From: CBDCXF01 sp965223755
GTDB lineage: Bacteria; Acidobacteriota; Thermoanaerobaculia; Multivoradales; JAHEKO01
Assembly: GCA_965223755.1 (NCBI GenBank)
Contig: CBDCXF010000002.1
Location: 1,550,001 to 1,614,000 of the forward strand
DNA: 64,000 bases
Direction of reading: 5' to 3'
Part shown: in pieces, positions 34,870 through 43,449 of the stretch
Position numbering within the stretch: the first letter of the stretch is position 1
Layout: each line of letters starts with the position of its first letter
Position numbers and translations under genes: made by a program
The notes under the pieces: model-generated
Databases searched by the model: none
Told to the model about the DNA's origin: nothing
What the model saw: the letters and a program-made list of their open reading frames with translations, nothing else

Positions 34870-36030
34870 ATGCGTAGCTCTCGCCTCGATCACATCACCA
34901 AGATCGGCGTCGAGGATATGGGCGCACTGGCCGACAGCCTCAGTGATCCGCAAGTTCTACGCCTCGAAAACCTCGACACCGACCTGCGCCCGCCGCGGCA
35001 AGCGCTGGCGGCAACCAAGGCGGCGGTCGACGAGGATGACGCCAACAGCTATTTGCCTTTTGTCGGCCTCGATTCGACCCGCCGTGCCGCCACCAGCCTG
35101 GTGTCGCGTCAGTCGGGGATCGGGTACGACTGGAAGACCCAGTCTTTGATCAGTGCCGGTGGACTCTCCGGCATCCTCAACGTGCTTCTCGCCCTGATCG
35201 AGCCGGGCGACGAAGTGTTGCTCACCGATCCGATTTACGTCGGCCTCATCAACCGCGTCCGCCTCGCTGGTGGCGTGCCCCGCTTTGTGCCGTTGATACC
35301 CAGCTCCGAGGGCTGGCGTCTGGACCTAGAGCGGCTCGCCGCTATCGATCCCGGTCCGGTCAAGCTGGTTCTGACGATGAGCCCTTCGATGCCGACCGGT
35401 CACGTGATGACCGCCGCAGAATGGGCGGCGATGGCTGAGTTCTGCCAACGTGCAGCCTGCTGGCTGCTCAACGATTCCGCCATGGAGCGCATTCTGTTCG
35501 ACGGGCGGGAAGTGCTGCATCCGGCCTCACTCAAGGGAATGGCGGATCGAGTCATCACCGTCGGCTCGGTGTCGAAGGAATACCGCATGATTGGCTGGCG
35601 CGTTGGCTGGGTGGTCGGCCCGGCGGAGGTCATCGCCGACACAGCGCGAGTGAGCATCAGCAATGTCGTCTGCCAGGGTGGGGTGGCAATGAAGGGGGCG
35701 ACTGCAGCGCTCAACTCGGCCGAGGACGGCGTCGACACCTGTGCCGCTCGCTGGCAACGACGCCGCGATCTACTTCTTGACCAGCTACAAGATCTGCCTG
35801 TGGTTCCGCCGCACGGCGGATGGTCGCTTCTGGTCGACACCGCAGAGTTGGGATTCAGCGGCGCGACCGCTGCCCGACTCCTGCTCCAGTCCGGCAAGAT
35901 CGCGGCGACACCGATGACCAATTGGGGTAGTGCGAAAGCTGCTGACTATCTACGCTTGGTTTACTCCAATGAGCCGTGCGAACGCCTGAAGGAACTCGGT
36001 GCTCGAGTTCGCTCGGCACTCGATCTGTAG
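34870..36030 (+). CDS. PLP-dependent class I/II aminotransferase with altered PLP contacts
   Basis: 386 residues, fold type I. The PLP-binding Lys is Lys236 in VGSVSKEYRMIGWRVGW, with the Arg-containing tail usual in class I/II enzymes. Two positions normally contacting the PLP 3'-oxygen look changed: the Asn of NPTG is Met (SPSMPTGH, about 172-178), and the Tyr of the DxAY motif is Met (NDSAMERI, 201-208), while the Asp that binds the pyridine nitrogen is kept (Asp202). Lying 11 bases after acdS, it may act on the product 2-oxobutyrate or supply its amino donor; this is inference. It is not evidently an ACC synthase. Confidence 0.85.
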   Translation: MRSSRLDHITKIGVEDMGALADSLSDPQVLRLENLDTDLRPPRQALAATKAAVDEDDANSYLPFVGLDSTRRAATSLVSRQSGIGYDWKTQSLISAGGLSGILNVLLALIEPGDEVLLTDPIYVGLINRVRLAGGVPRFVPLIPSSEGWRLDLERLAAIDPGPVKLVLTMSPSMPTGHVMTAAEWAAMAEFCQRAACWLLNDSAMERILFDGREVLHPASLKGMADRVITVGSVSKEYRMIGWRVGWVVGPAEVIADTARVSISNVVCQGGVAMKGATAALNSAEDGVDTCAARWQRRRDLLLDQLQDLPVVPPHGGWSLLVDTAELGFSGATAARLLLQSGKIAATPMTNWGSAKAADYLRLVYSNEPCERLKELGARVRSALDL

Positions 36031-36056
36031 ACGGCAGACCTTTTCAGTGCAAAGAA

Positions 36057-36080
36057 AACGGCCCCCGCGAGGGGGCCGTT
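36057..36080. terminator. Strong bidirectional hairpin terminator
   Basis: A perfect 10-bp stem AACGGCCCCC / GGGGGCCGTT with GCGA loop (36067-36070) lies between the aminotransferase (ends 36030) and the minus-strand TonB receptor (ends 36113). Reading the minus strand, the stem is followed by TTTTCTTT, a clear U-tract, so it should stop transcription of the receptor; on the plus strand only a weak T-run follows. Confidence 0.88.
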
Positions 36081-36112
36081 CGGTTTGCGACTCGTTAACT
36101 GGCTGGTGGAAT

Positions 36113-38824
36113 CTAGTTCCAGTTGATGTCGAAGTCGTACTTCACCCTTGCGTACCAGTAGGCACCATTGAAACCAAACGGGGAGAACTGACTGTAAAGG
36201 TTGCCAACGCCCGCGCGGGCGCCTGGGTTCTCATCCGGAGTAGTGTCAAAGATGTTCTGGCCGCCGACGACGAACGTCACGCTGTCGTTCCAGGTGTAGG
36301 CGCCTTCGAGGTCGAAGAGGGTCTTGCCACTGTAGACGTTGCCGTCTTCAGAGTCGAACCAGTCGTCGTAGAAGCTCGCCCGAGCCAGAACACGCCACGC
36401 GTCGTTAAAGCGGTGATTTCCGGTCAACGTCCAGCGCGTCTCCGGCAACCCTTCCTGGAGTTCGCGAATGCGGGTGTTGTCGAGGGTTGCAGGATTGAAC
36501 CGGGTCACCTCGGTGTCGGTGTTGTTGTAGAGGAAACTGAAAGTCGTACGTCCATCCAACGCCGGCGGCGTGTAAGTGGCGACGACATCAAACCCCGTGG
36601 TTTCGGTGTCAAAGTCGTTGACGAAGAAGCGGAAGTTCTGCAAGTTGCCAGCACTGGTGATGCCCTCGGCGATGAGATCATCGACTTCCTGTTGGGTCAG
36701 CGAGAAGAGTTGCGTGACTGCCAGACGATCCTCCAACTCGATGTTGAAGTAATCCACCGTCAGGGTGAACGGACCGCTGTCGTAGACACCGCCGAAAGCG
36801 ATGTTGGTCGACTCTTCCGCAGTCAGCGGCTCGCCGCCGCGCAACTGCGCGACGCGTGAAGACGAAGGGATGGTGCCGTTGTTGACCAGGTCCATGAGGA
36901 CCAGGTCGAACTCGGTGGACACGTTGAAAGCGTTCGACTGCCCTGGAGTCGGCGCGCGGAAGCCGGTGCTGACGCTGCCGCGCAATTGGAACTCATCGGT
37001 CACCTTGTAACGACCCGACAGCTTACCGTTGGTGGTAGTTCCGAAGTCTTCGAAGTCTTCGAAGCGGAGGGCGGCACCGATGGTCCAACGCCCGTCGGCG
37101 GCGTTGCGTTCGACATCACCGTAAACGGCGTAGTTGTTGCGACTCCAACTTCCCGCCGCGATTGGGCCGAAGCCTGGGAAGCCGTTGGAAGCGGCGCTGA
37201 AGCCCTGCTCGGCCAGAGGGCCGATCTGGTACGACTCGAGTTGGCCGATGCCAATGGTGAATTCCTCATCCCTCCACTCAAGGCCCGCCGCCAAGTTGGT
37301 GCGATCGTTGAGCGCGTAGGAGATGTCGAAGTTGAAGCTGGTGTCTTCCTGCTTGTAGAGACCAGGATCGAACTCGGTCGGTGTATCCGGGCCGAGGCTG
37401 GCATTGACGGTGTTGAAAATGAAGAAGTCAACTTCGTTGGAACCCGAACTGACGCTCGCGTCCCAGGCCAGACCGTTGTCCAACTGACCGCGGAGACCGG
37501 CGAGGAAGGCGACATCTTCGACGTCACCGCCAAAATTCGGGGTAAAACCGCCCGGGAACAGCTCTTGGAAGCTAAAGCAGTTCGGATTGGCGAACACCTC
37601 TTGCAGAGCCACCGGATCCGGCACGTTGTTGGTGATGGTCACGACCGGGCAACCAGCTGAACCATCGAGAACACCGTCTTGGGCGTCCAGCAGGTCGCCG
37701 ATGAGCAGAGTCTGTCCGCCGTCGCCACTGAACACCGAACCGCGGGTGTTGGGATTACGGAAGTAGAAACCGCCGGTTACGGTCTTGGTGACGTAATTGG
37801 CGTGCCCGTAGAACTGGTTGCCGCCCTCGAAGAGGTAGCCGAAATTGCCCCACAGCTTGAACTCGTCTTCGATTTCGGGCGAGCCCCAAATCTGCGCAGG
37901 GTCTCGTACGGCTGTGTTGCCAACGGCGATCAGCCCAGCGGCGTCGTCACGTTGCACGCTACGGTCGGTGGGATCAGAGCCACCGAATTCGACGCTGAAG
38001 TTGGCGAAGCCGTACTCACCCCAGGGCATGCCGAAGTTGGCGGCCACCGCTATGGCATCGCCGTCACCTTCAGAGTAGCCACCGGTGCGCAACTCCACGC
38101 TGCCGCCGTCGGTGCTGTCTTTGAGCTCGAAGTTCATGACTCCAGCGATGGCGTCGGATCCGTACTGCGCTGATGCGCCGTCACGGAGCACCTCGACCTG
38201 ACGGAGCGCGATCGACGGGATAGCCGAAATGTCCGGTCCCTGAGCTCCGTCGGCGACGCCGTTGCCGAGCCAGTAGATGACTGCGGCACGATGGCGGCGC
38301 TTGCCGTTGACCAAGACCAGCGTATGGTCGGGAGCCAAGTTGCGAAGATTCGCCGGCCGCACCACCGTCGCCGCGTCACTGATGGGCTGCGTGTTGACGT
38401 TATAGGACGGCGCCAATGTGCGCAGCAGGGTGCTGACGTCAGTCTCGCCCTGATTGGTGAAGTCCTCAGCGGAGATCACATCCACCGGCACCATCGATTC
38501 GGTCACCGAACGTGGTTGGGCGCGGGTGCCGATGACCACAACCTCTTCGCCAAAGCCGCTCAGGTCGCTGCTGTCGTCATCGGCATCTGCAACCTGATCG
38601 GCGGCCTCGCCAGTGTTGTCAGCCGTATCGTCAGCTTCGGCCATAGCTTCATCGGCCATTTCTTCGGCTTCATCCATGGCCTCGCCGGCCATGTCTTCAG
38701 CTTCTTCCACAGTCTCCTCGGCGGCATCCGCCATCTCGTCGTCTTGCGCCGCGAGCGGTGCCGCCATTATGAGGAGGAGTGCCGCCAACAGGCAGACACT
38801 TCCATTCTGAAAACCCTTCGTCAT
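36113..38824 (-). CDS. TonB-dependent receptor with acidic Ala/Glu/Met-rich N-terminal extension
   Basis: About 903 residues. The signal peptide ends PLAAQ and is followed by an unusual low-complexity stretch of about 60 residues (repeated EEAED/DEAEEMADEAM), then a TonB box-like EEVVVIGTR. The plug is clear (VPVDVISAEDF, DHTLVLVNGKRRHR, ALRQVEVLRDGASAQYGSDAIAGVMNF). The large barrel has long loops and the terminal YWYARVKYDFDINWN. The start ATG at 38824 follows AAGGGGG by five bases; an ATG at 38839 is also in frame. The plug type (HTLVLVNGKRRH) occurs in many receptors of uncertain substrate. It is a single transcription unit ended by the hairpin at 36057-36080. Confidence 0.92.
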   Translation of the reverse strand: MTKGFQNGSVCLLAALLLIMAAPLAAQDDEMADAAEETVEEAEDMAGEAMDEAEEMADEAMAEADDTADNTGEAADQVADADDDSSDLSGFGEEVVVIGTRAQPRSVTESMVPVDVISAEDFTNQGETDVSTLLRTLAPSYNVNTQPISDAATVVRPANLRNLAPDHTLVLVNGKRRHRAAVIYWLGNGVADGAQGPDISAIPSIALRQVEVLRDGASAQYGSDAIAGVMNFELKDSTDGGSVELRTGGYSEGDGDAIAVAANFGMPWGEYGFANFSVEFGGSDPTDRSVQRDDAAGLIAVGNTAVRDPAQIWGSPEIEDEFKLWGNFGYLFEGGNQFYGHANYVTKTVTGGFYFRNPNTRGSVFSGDGGQTLLIGDLLDAQDGVLDGSAGCPVVTITNNVPDPVALQEVFANPNCFSFQELFPGGFTPNFGGDVEDVAFLAGLRGQLDNGLAWDASVSSGSNEVDFFIFNTVNASLGPDTPTEFDPGLYKQEDTSFNFDISYALNDRTNLAAGLEWRDEEFTIGIGQLESYQIGPLAEQGFSAASNGFPGFGPIAAGSWSRNNYAVYGDVERNAADGRWTIGAALRFEDFEDFGTTTNGKLSGRYKVTDEFQLRGSVSTGFRAPTPGQSNAFNVSTEFDLVLMDLVNNGTIPSSSRVAQLRGGEPLTAEESTNIAFGGVYDSGPFTLTVDYFNIELEDRLAVTQLFSLTQQEVDDLIAEGITSAGNLQNFRFFVNDFDTETTGFDVVATYTPPALDGRTTFSFLYNNTDTEVTRFNPATLDNTRIRELQEGLPETRWTLTGNHRFNDAWRVLARASFYDDWFDSEDGNVYSGKTLFDLEGAYTWNDSVTFVVGGQNIFDTTPDENPGARAGVGNLYSQFSPFGFNGAYWYARVKYDFDINWN

Positions 38825-39100
38825 AGGGACCCCCTTCATTTATGTTTGGGTGAGTACTCCGATGCCGACCTTTCTACGCGAAGGCGGACATAGCAGCAAT
38901 CATCCCAAGCAAACCATTGAGGAACGGTAGTTGAGGGCGCCGAAGACTGTCAAGGCGCCGAACGCTGGAAGCCTGGCCGGTTCCTCGGAGGACCGCAAGA
39001 ACTTGTTGTCGATCGGTCAGCTCTTTTTCGAGCAATCGGCCAACCTTGGCAGCCGATGCTGCGTACTCATACAATGATGAGTGGAGAGGTCACGAAACCG

Positions 39101-39481
39101 ATGAGCGCCGCATTCAGGATGCCGGATCGACGCCGTCTTGGCGTGCGTGAGGTGTTTGCCTGTTTGGTCGCCTTCGGAGTGTTGGGACTCGGGCTCGAAC
39201 TCCACGCACCTGACGAGTGGATGCTCGCGGATGGCGGCGACGTTCGGTTTGAGGTAGGCCACGATCAGCCGGTTTCAGATACCCACATTGAAAGAGTACG
39301 ACTGGTTCCAGCGGATGCTTGTATTGCATGCGCGCTACAACATTCCGTGCGCGTTGCACCAGCCCCAGCTTCAGTAGTAAGTCTCGCTAACGACCGCAGC
39401 TACGAGCCGGTCCCCTTCGCCTCTCTGGTCAGCTCCCACTTCGCCTACCGGCCTCCTGGTCGCGCCCCGCCTTTGGCCTAG
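39101..39481 (+). CDS. Small exported CxxC protein preceding a TonB receptor
   Basis: A 126-residue protein starting MSAAFRMPDRRR, with one hydrophobic N-terminal helix (REVFACLVAFGVLGLGLEL) and then a polar domain with ADACIACALQH (CxxC plus His) and the ending YRPPGRAPPLA. Small proteins with an N-terminal anchor, a CxxC and a RAPP-like end are often found before metal-related TonB receptors (DUF2946-like in style). The resemblance is general, not a firm family call. ATGs at 39056, 39074 and 39077 are in frame upstream; 39101 has GGAGAGG upstream. It lies about 110 bases ahead of the His-rich receptor and probably shares its regulation. Confidence 0.6.
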   Translation: MSAAFRMPDRRRLGVREVFACLVAFGVLGLGLELHAPDEWMLADGGDVRFEVGHDQPVSDTHIERVRLVPADACIACALQHSVRVAPAPASVVSLANDRSYEPVPFASLVSSHFAYRPPGRAPPLA

Positions 39482-39592
39482 CTTCAACGGATTCCCTGCA
39501 GTTCGCCACTTTGCGCGTTTAAGGACCCTTGGCATAGGGCTCCAGAACGCTCCCATGTTTGTTCGATAGAAGCTAGCTTGAATGGATGTAAG

Positions 39593-41986
39593 ATGCTGAA
39601 ATTAAAATACTTAATGGTCTTTGCTTTGATATTCTCGATGTCGCCCGGAGTTGCCGTGGCACAAGAGGCCGCTGAAATCAGCGGCGAAGTCGTCACAGAG
39701 GAGGGAACTGTCGTCAACGACGCTCAGGTCACGGTGCCGGAGTTGCGCCAACGAGTTCGCGTCGATGGTGCCGGCCGGTTTCGCTTCACCAACGTTCCGC
39801 CAGGGGACTACCTACTCGAGGTGAGCAGCTTGCGTCATGGTCGCGGAGCGCAGTCGATCTCGGTAGATGCAGGTGAAGACGCGAGTGTCCGGATTGTGCT
39901 CGAGCACGTTGCGCACAGCGACGAGATCGTCGTCACGACAACCGCATTTGACCGCAGTCAGCTCGATGTTGCCGTGCCGTCCACCGTCTTGACCGGCGAC
40001 GATCTGCAGGCCAGCCTGCAAGGCACGTTGGGAGAGACCCTAGCCGGGGAAGCGGGCGTCAATTCCACCTTCTTCGGACCCGGGGCGAGCCGGCCGGTGG
40101 TTCGTGGCCTCGGCGGCGATCGAGTGCGTATGCTGGAGTCGGGCGTGGATGTTGGCGACGCCTCCTCAGTGAGTCCAGATCACAATGTTTCGACCGAGCC
40201 CGCGCACGCGCAGCGCATTGAAGTCCTGCGAGGTCCGGCGACCCTTTTGTACGGGTCCAGCGCCATCGGCGGCGTTGTCAACGTCATCGACGGACTCATT
40301 CCCTCGGTTCAAGGTGAGGCCGAATTCGGCGGGCATGTTGACCTGCGGCTCGGTTCAGTGAACGACGAAAGCAGCCTCTCCGCCAGCGTTGGCGGCGCGG
40401 CGGGGGATTGGGGATGGCACCTGCAGGGATTGCGGCGCGACACCGACGACTACGACATCCCGGGCTTTGCTGAAGTCGAAGGGCTCGACGAAGACCACGA
40501 CGAGGAACACCACGACGAGGAACACGGTGAAGAGCACGAGGGGGAAGAGGAGCACGAAGAGGAGCACGAAGAGGAAGAAGCTTTTGGCACGGTTCCCAAT
40601 ACCTTTACCGAAACCACCTCTCTTGGTCTGGGTTTCAGCCGCTTCTTTGACAATGGGTTCGTCGGCTTTTCGGTTTCCAGCTACGACAGCGACTACGGAG
40701 TGCCCGGCGGCCACGGACACGGAGAGGAGCACGGCCACGAGGGCGAAGAAGAAGAGCACGAAGGTGAAGAAGAGCACGACGATGACGAGGAACACCACGA
40801 CGAGGAAGAAGAAGGTGGCGTGACGATCGATATGCAACGTTTGCGCTTCGACGCACGGGCGGAAGTTGCTACCGACTTTGCCATCTTCAGCGGCTGGCGC
40901 GCTCGACTGGGCGTCGTCGACTACGAGCACGATGAAGTTGAACCGAGCGGGGAGATCGGAACCACATTCTTTAACGATTCCTTTGAGGGGCGGTTTGAAT
41001 TGATCCAAAAAGGCCATGACGGCCACTCGGGGTCTTGGGGGCTGCAACTGCGGCAACGCGAGTTGGAAGCGGTTGGTGAGGAGGCCTTCATCCCGCGCAA
41101 CGAATCGACCAACCTCGCCATCTTTACCTTCCAAGAGTTCGACCGCGGCCGGTTCATTCACCAGCTTGGCGCCCGCTTTGAGAGTCAGGACAGCGAGGCC
41201 GATCTGCAGCGAGATCGCTCCTTTAGCGGCTTCAGCGCTTCGGCGGGAACAGTGTGGAAGTTCGCCGAAGGCTGGGCGCTGGCGGGCTCTTTGGCGCGCT
41301 CGGTCAAGTTCCCGGGCGGGGAAGAGCTGTACTCAAACGGGCCGCATTTCGCGACCCAGGCGTTCGAAGTGGGCAATCTGGACTTGGATGAAGAAACCAG
41401 CGTCGGGTTGGATCTCTCGTTGCGCCGCACCGAAGGTCGGGTTACGGGTGAGCTCACCGCTTTTCGCAACGACTTTTCCGACTACATCTTCCAGGAGTTC
41501 ACCGGGGCTGAGGAAGACGGCCTGCCGGAACTCGCCTATACCCAGGCAGACGCGGACTTTTCCGGGTTTGAACTCGAAGTCGACGTTGAGCTGCTAGAGC
41601 GAGGCCACAACCATCTCGGGCTCGAGTTGCTTGCCGACTCGGTGCGGGCCGAACTCGCCGACCCCGATACACCGTTGCCTCGCATTCCGGCCGACCGGCT
41701 GGGCATTGGCCTCCACTTCGAGAACGATCGCTGGAATGCGCGCCTGGACGCCATGAACGTGGATGACCAGAGCCGGCTCGCGCCGCGGGAAACTCCGACC
41801 GAGGGCTACACGCTCGTCAATGCGTCCGTGGGCTATCGATTTTTCACCAGCGGTGCTGTCTACGACTTGCTCCTGCGCGGCCGCAACCTCACCGATGAAG
41901 ACGCGCGCAACCACGTCTCTTTCTTGAAAGATCGCGTACCGCTCCCAGGAAGAGATTTAAGTTTGTCTTTAAGGATGACTTTCTAG
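39593..41986 (+). CDS. TonB-dependent receptor with His/Glu-rich loops (ZnuD-like, metal)
   Basis: A 797-residue protein. After the signal peptide (to VAVAQ) come a carboxypeptidase-regulatory-like domain (about 28-108), a TonB box-like DEIVVTTTAF, a plug (RPVVRGLGGDRVRMLESGV, RIEVLRGPATLLYGSSAIGG) and a barrel ending RDLSLSLRMTF. Two inserted loops (about 300-330 and 372-408; DNA 40487-40585 and 40700-40815) are almost all His, Glu and Asp. This matches the ZnuD type of zinc receptor, in which His-rich extracellular loops gather metal. Zn is therefore the likely substrate, though other divalent metals are possible. The ATG at 39593 has GGA six bases upstream; TTG at 39578 is in frame. No clear Zur site was found. 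Confidence 0.88.
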   Translation: MLKLKYLMVFALIFSMSPGVAVAQEAAEISGEVVTEEGTVVNDAQVTVPELRQRVRVDGAGRFRFTNVPPGDYLLEVSSLRHGRGAQSISVDAGEDASVRIVLEHVAHSDEIVVTTTAFDRSQLDVAVPSTVLTGDDLQASLQGTLGETLAGEAGVNSTFFGPGASRPVVRGLGGDRVRMLESGVDVGDASSVSPDHNVSTEPAHAQRIEVLRGPATLLYGSSAIGGVVNVIDGLIPSVQGEAEFGGHVDLRLGSVNDESSLSASVGGAAGDWGWHLQGLRRDTDDYDIPGFAEVEGLDEDHDEEHHDEEHGEEHEGEEEHEEEHEEEEAFGTVPNTFTETTSLGLGFSRFFDNGFVGFSVSSYDSDYGVPGGHGHGEEHGHEGEEEEHEGEEEHDDDEEHHDEEEEGGVTIDMQRLRFDARAEVATDFAIFSGWRARLGVVDYEHDEVEPSGEIGTTFFNDSFEGRFELIQKGHDGHSGSWGLQLRQRELEAVGEEAFIPRNESTNLAIFTFQEFDRGRFIHQLGARFESQDSEADLQRDRSFSGFSASAGTVWKFAEGWALAGSLARSVKFPGGEELYSNGPHFATQAFEVGNLDLDEETSVGLDLSLRRTEGRVTGELTAFRNDFSDYIFQEFTGAEEDGLPELAYTQADADFSGFELEVDVELLERGHNHLGLELLADSVRAELADPDTPLPRIPADRLGIGLHFENDRWNARLDAMNVDDQSRLAPRETPTEGYTLVNASVGYRFFTSGAVYDLLLRGRNLTDEDARNHVSFLKDRVPLPGRDLSLSLRMTF

Positions 41987-42011
41987 AATCCGGAGCGACT
42001 CAGGCCGAGTG

Positions 42012-42281
42012 CTAGCTGTGCGGTGATAGCGAGAATGAGACCTCCATAGAAGGATCGGTTTGAGCCTCAACTGTTTGTCGTTGGGGCTCAAAGCCGGCGG
42101 CTGAGCATTCGATTTCGTATGTACCTTCATCTGGAAGGTAGAGCTTGCAAACGCCATCGTCATTGGTCATTGCCGCGAGGTCGGGCATTGCAACGGGGGC
42201 GCTAACGAAATAGAGGCGCGCTAAAGGGATGGGACTTCCCTGGGGTCCACCCACAAAGACGTTAACCACGGAGCCAGTCAC
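42012..42281 (-). CDS. Small carboxypeptidase-regulatory-like domain protein
   Basis: An 89-residue, strand-rich protein without signal peptide: VVNVFVGGPQGSPIPLARLY, then NDDGVCKLYLPDEGTYEIEC and GFEPQRQTVEAQ. This is the pattern of a single CarboxypepD_reg/transthyretin-like beta sandwich. The start is GTG at 42281, with AAGGAAG about eight bases upstream. It lies 69 bases downstream of the serine protease and in the same direction, so a paired role such as folding aid, inhibitor or partner is possible but not shown. The absence of an export signal matches its neighbour. Confidence 0.65.
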   Translation of the reverse strand: MTGSVVNVFVGGPQGSPIPLARLYFVSAPVAMPDLAAMTNDDGVCKLYLPDEGTYEIECSAAGFEPQRQTVEAQTDPSMEVSFSLSPHS

Positions 42282-42350
42282 CGTACAGCTTCCTTCGCGT
42301 CACCAGCGACAGCGGCGGAGCGTCGCGATTGGTAGCGAGAGTGATGCTTT

Positions 42351-43298
42351 TTACGAAGCCTCCTTCCAGGCTTTGAGGTTCTTAAATACCGCGCTGTTGA
42401 TCCTTGTACCAGAGTTGGATGTTGCGCCGCCTCCGACTCCGTATGCGTGAATTGCGACCCCATAGCGGCCACCATTGTAGAAGCGATAGACGGCCGAACC
42501 ACTCTGTCCTCCCATCGTGTCGATCTCGTAATACACCTTACGCGATGTTGCCGAGCTGATCGGACGACCTGCATACCACTGGGTGCCAGGAGGCTTGTCG
42601 CCCGGGTAGCCGGAGATGTTTCCGCCCACTCCTCGCAGGTTCGACCAATTGCCGAAACCAAGCCATCCGGTTCTTTCTCCGAGCGACTCATTTAGGATGA
42701 TCGCGCCGTAGTCGTACTCATCACTTCCGTTCTGAGCCCAGCCGCGGACGGTGTAGAAGTGAGAACTCGTTGCCGATCCGTAAGGGAGAGCGTTGCCGTT
42801 GCGCCCAGGCATCACGACAATATTCTTGACCCAGCCGTCGCGCCCGGGAACGGGACTTCCCTTGATATAAACGCAATGCCCAGCCGTTACCAAGATGCGT
42901 GGCCCGGCGAACCAGGCCGTTCCGATCCATAGGGAATCGTCGGCGGCCGTAATGCGAAGCGATGCATGCGCACGCCAGGGATACAGATGAGTCGGCTGAA
43001 TCTGTACTCGGTCGTCCTGGCCGATGACGGATTCCTGAGCTGGCGCTTGAGGACCAAACGAGGCTTCGCCGATATCGCGAAGCTGGGTCGTCGCCTCAGC
43101 GAGGGACAGCTCAGCAGCGCTCTCTGTCGAGGACGCCACGGCCAGCTCGGGGGGCGTGTAGCCATCCACGATCTCGAATTGTCCGTCCGGCAGGGGTGCG
43201 GATTCCTCGCCTTCGCCCGTAGAGATGTCATCGGACAAGACCTCATCCGATGCTTCGATGTTGGAAATCGATTGATTGCGAGTATCAACGTCAGTCAT
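42351..43298 (-). CDS. V8/trypsin-like serine protease (S1 family)
   Basis: 315 residues. A typical chymotrypsin-fold triad is visible: His141 (LVTAGHCVY), Asp196 (DEYDYGAIIL) and Ser266 (MGGQSGSAVYRF); the overall layout is nearest to glutamyl endopeptidases (S1B). The first 100 residues form an acidic, low-complexity pro-region (SDDISTGEGEESAPLPDGQ). There is no Sec signal peptide, so it may be cytoplasmic or leave by another route. An acidic leader suggests a zymogen cut by another protease. It lies co-directionally downstream of the TPR/CHAT/C11 genes, after a 151-base gap. Confidence 0.88.
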   Translation of the reverse strand: MTDVDTRNQSISNIEASDEVLSDDISTGEGEESAPLPDGQFEIVDGYTPPELAVASSTESAAELSLAEATTQLRDIGEASFGPQAPAQESVIGQDDRVQIQPTHLYPWRAHASLRITAADDSLWIGTAWFAGPRILVTAGHCVYIKGSPVPGRDGWVKNIVVMPGRNGNALPYGSATSSHFYTVRGWAQNGSDEYDYGAIILNESLGERTGWLGFGNWSNLRGVGGNISGYPGDKPPGTQWYAGRPISSATSRKVYYEIDTMGGQSGSAVYRFYNGGRYGVAIHAYGVGGGATSNSGTRINSAVFKNLKAWKEAS

Positions 43299-43449
43299 GA
43301 GAACTCTCCTTTCTTTGCGTTGACTGCGGAGTCAACGGCATTGTTTCTAGGAGACGGACTCAAACAGGGTTTTCCTTCCCAAACAGCGATCCGGTTGCCC
43401 ACGGACGGGTCCAGCGCCACTTGATGAAGGTAAGAAGCTGTCGCCGCGA

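Noticed and set aside
34870..36030. ACC synthase beside ACC deaminase
   Set aside because: The sequence lacks the usual class I PLP contacts and shows no ACC-synthase-specific signature that I can identify; making and destroying ACC in one operon is also unlikely.
38874..39074. 66-codon minus-strand frame between two genes
   Set aside because: Protein-like in part, but no SD, no family, and it occupies the promoter area of a divergent pair.
39000..39100. Zur box before the His-rich receptor and its small partner
   Set aside because: No palindrome resembling known Zur operators was found here or at 39482-39592.
40355..41161. 268-codon hydrophobic open frame on minus strand
   Set aside because: Its Leu/Val/Phe runs are only the mirror of the His/Glu codons of the receptor loops; it is not a membrane protein gene.
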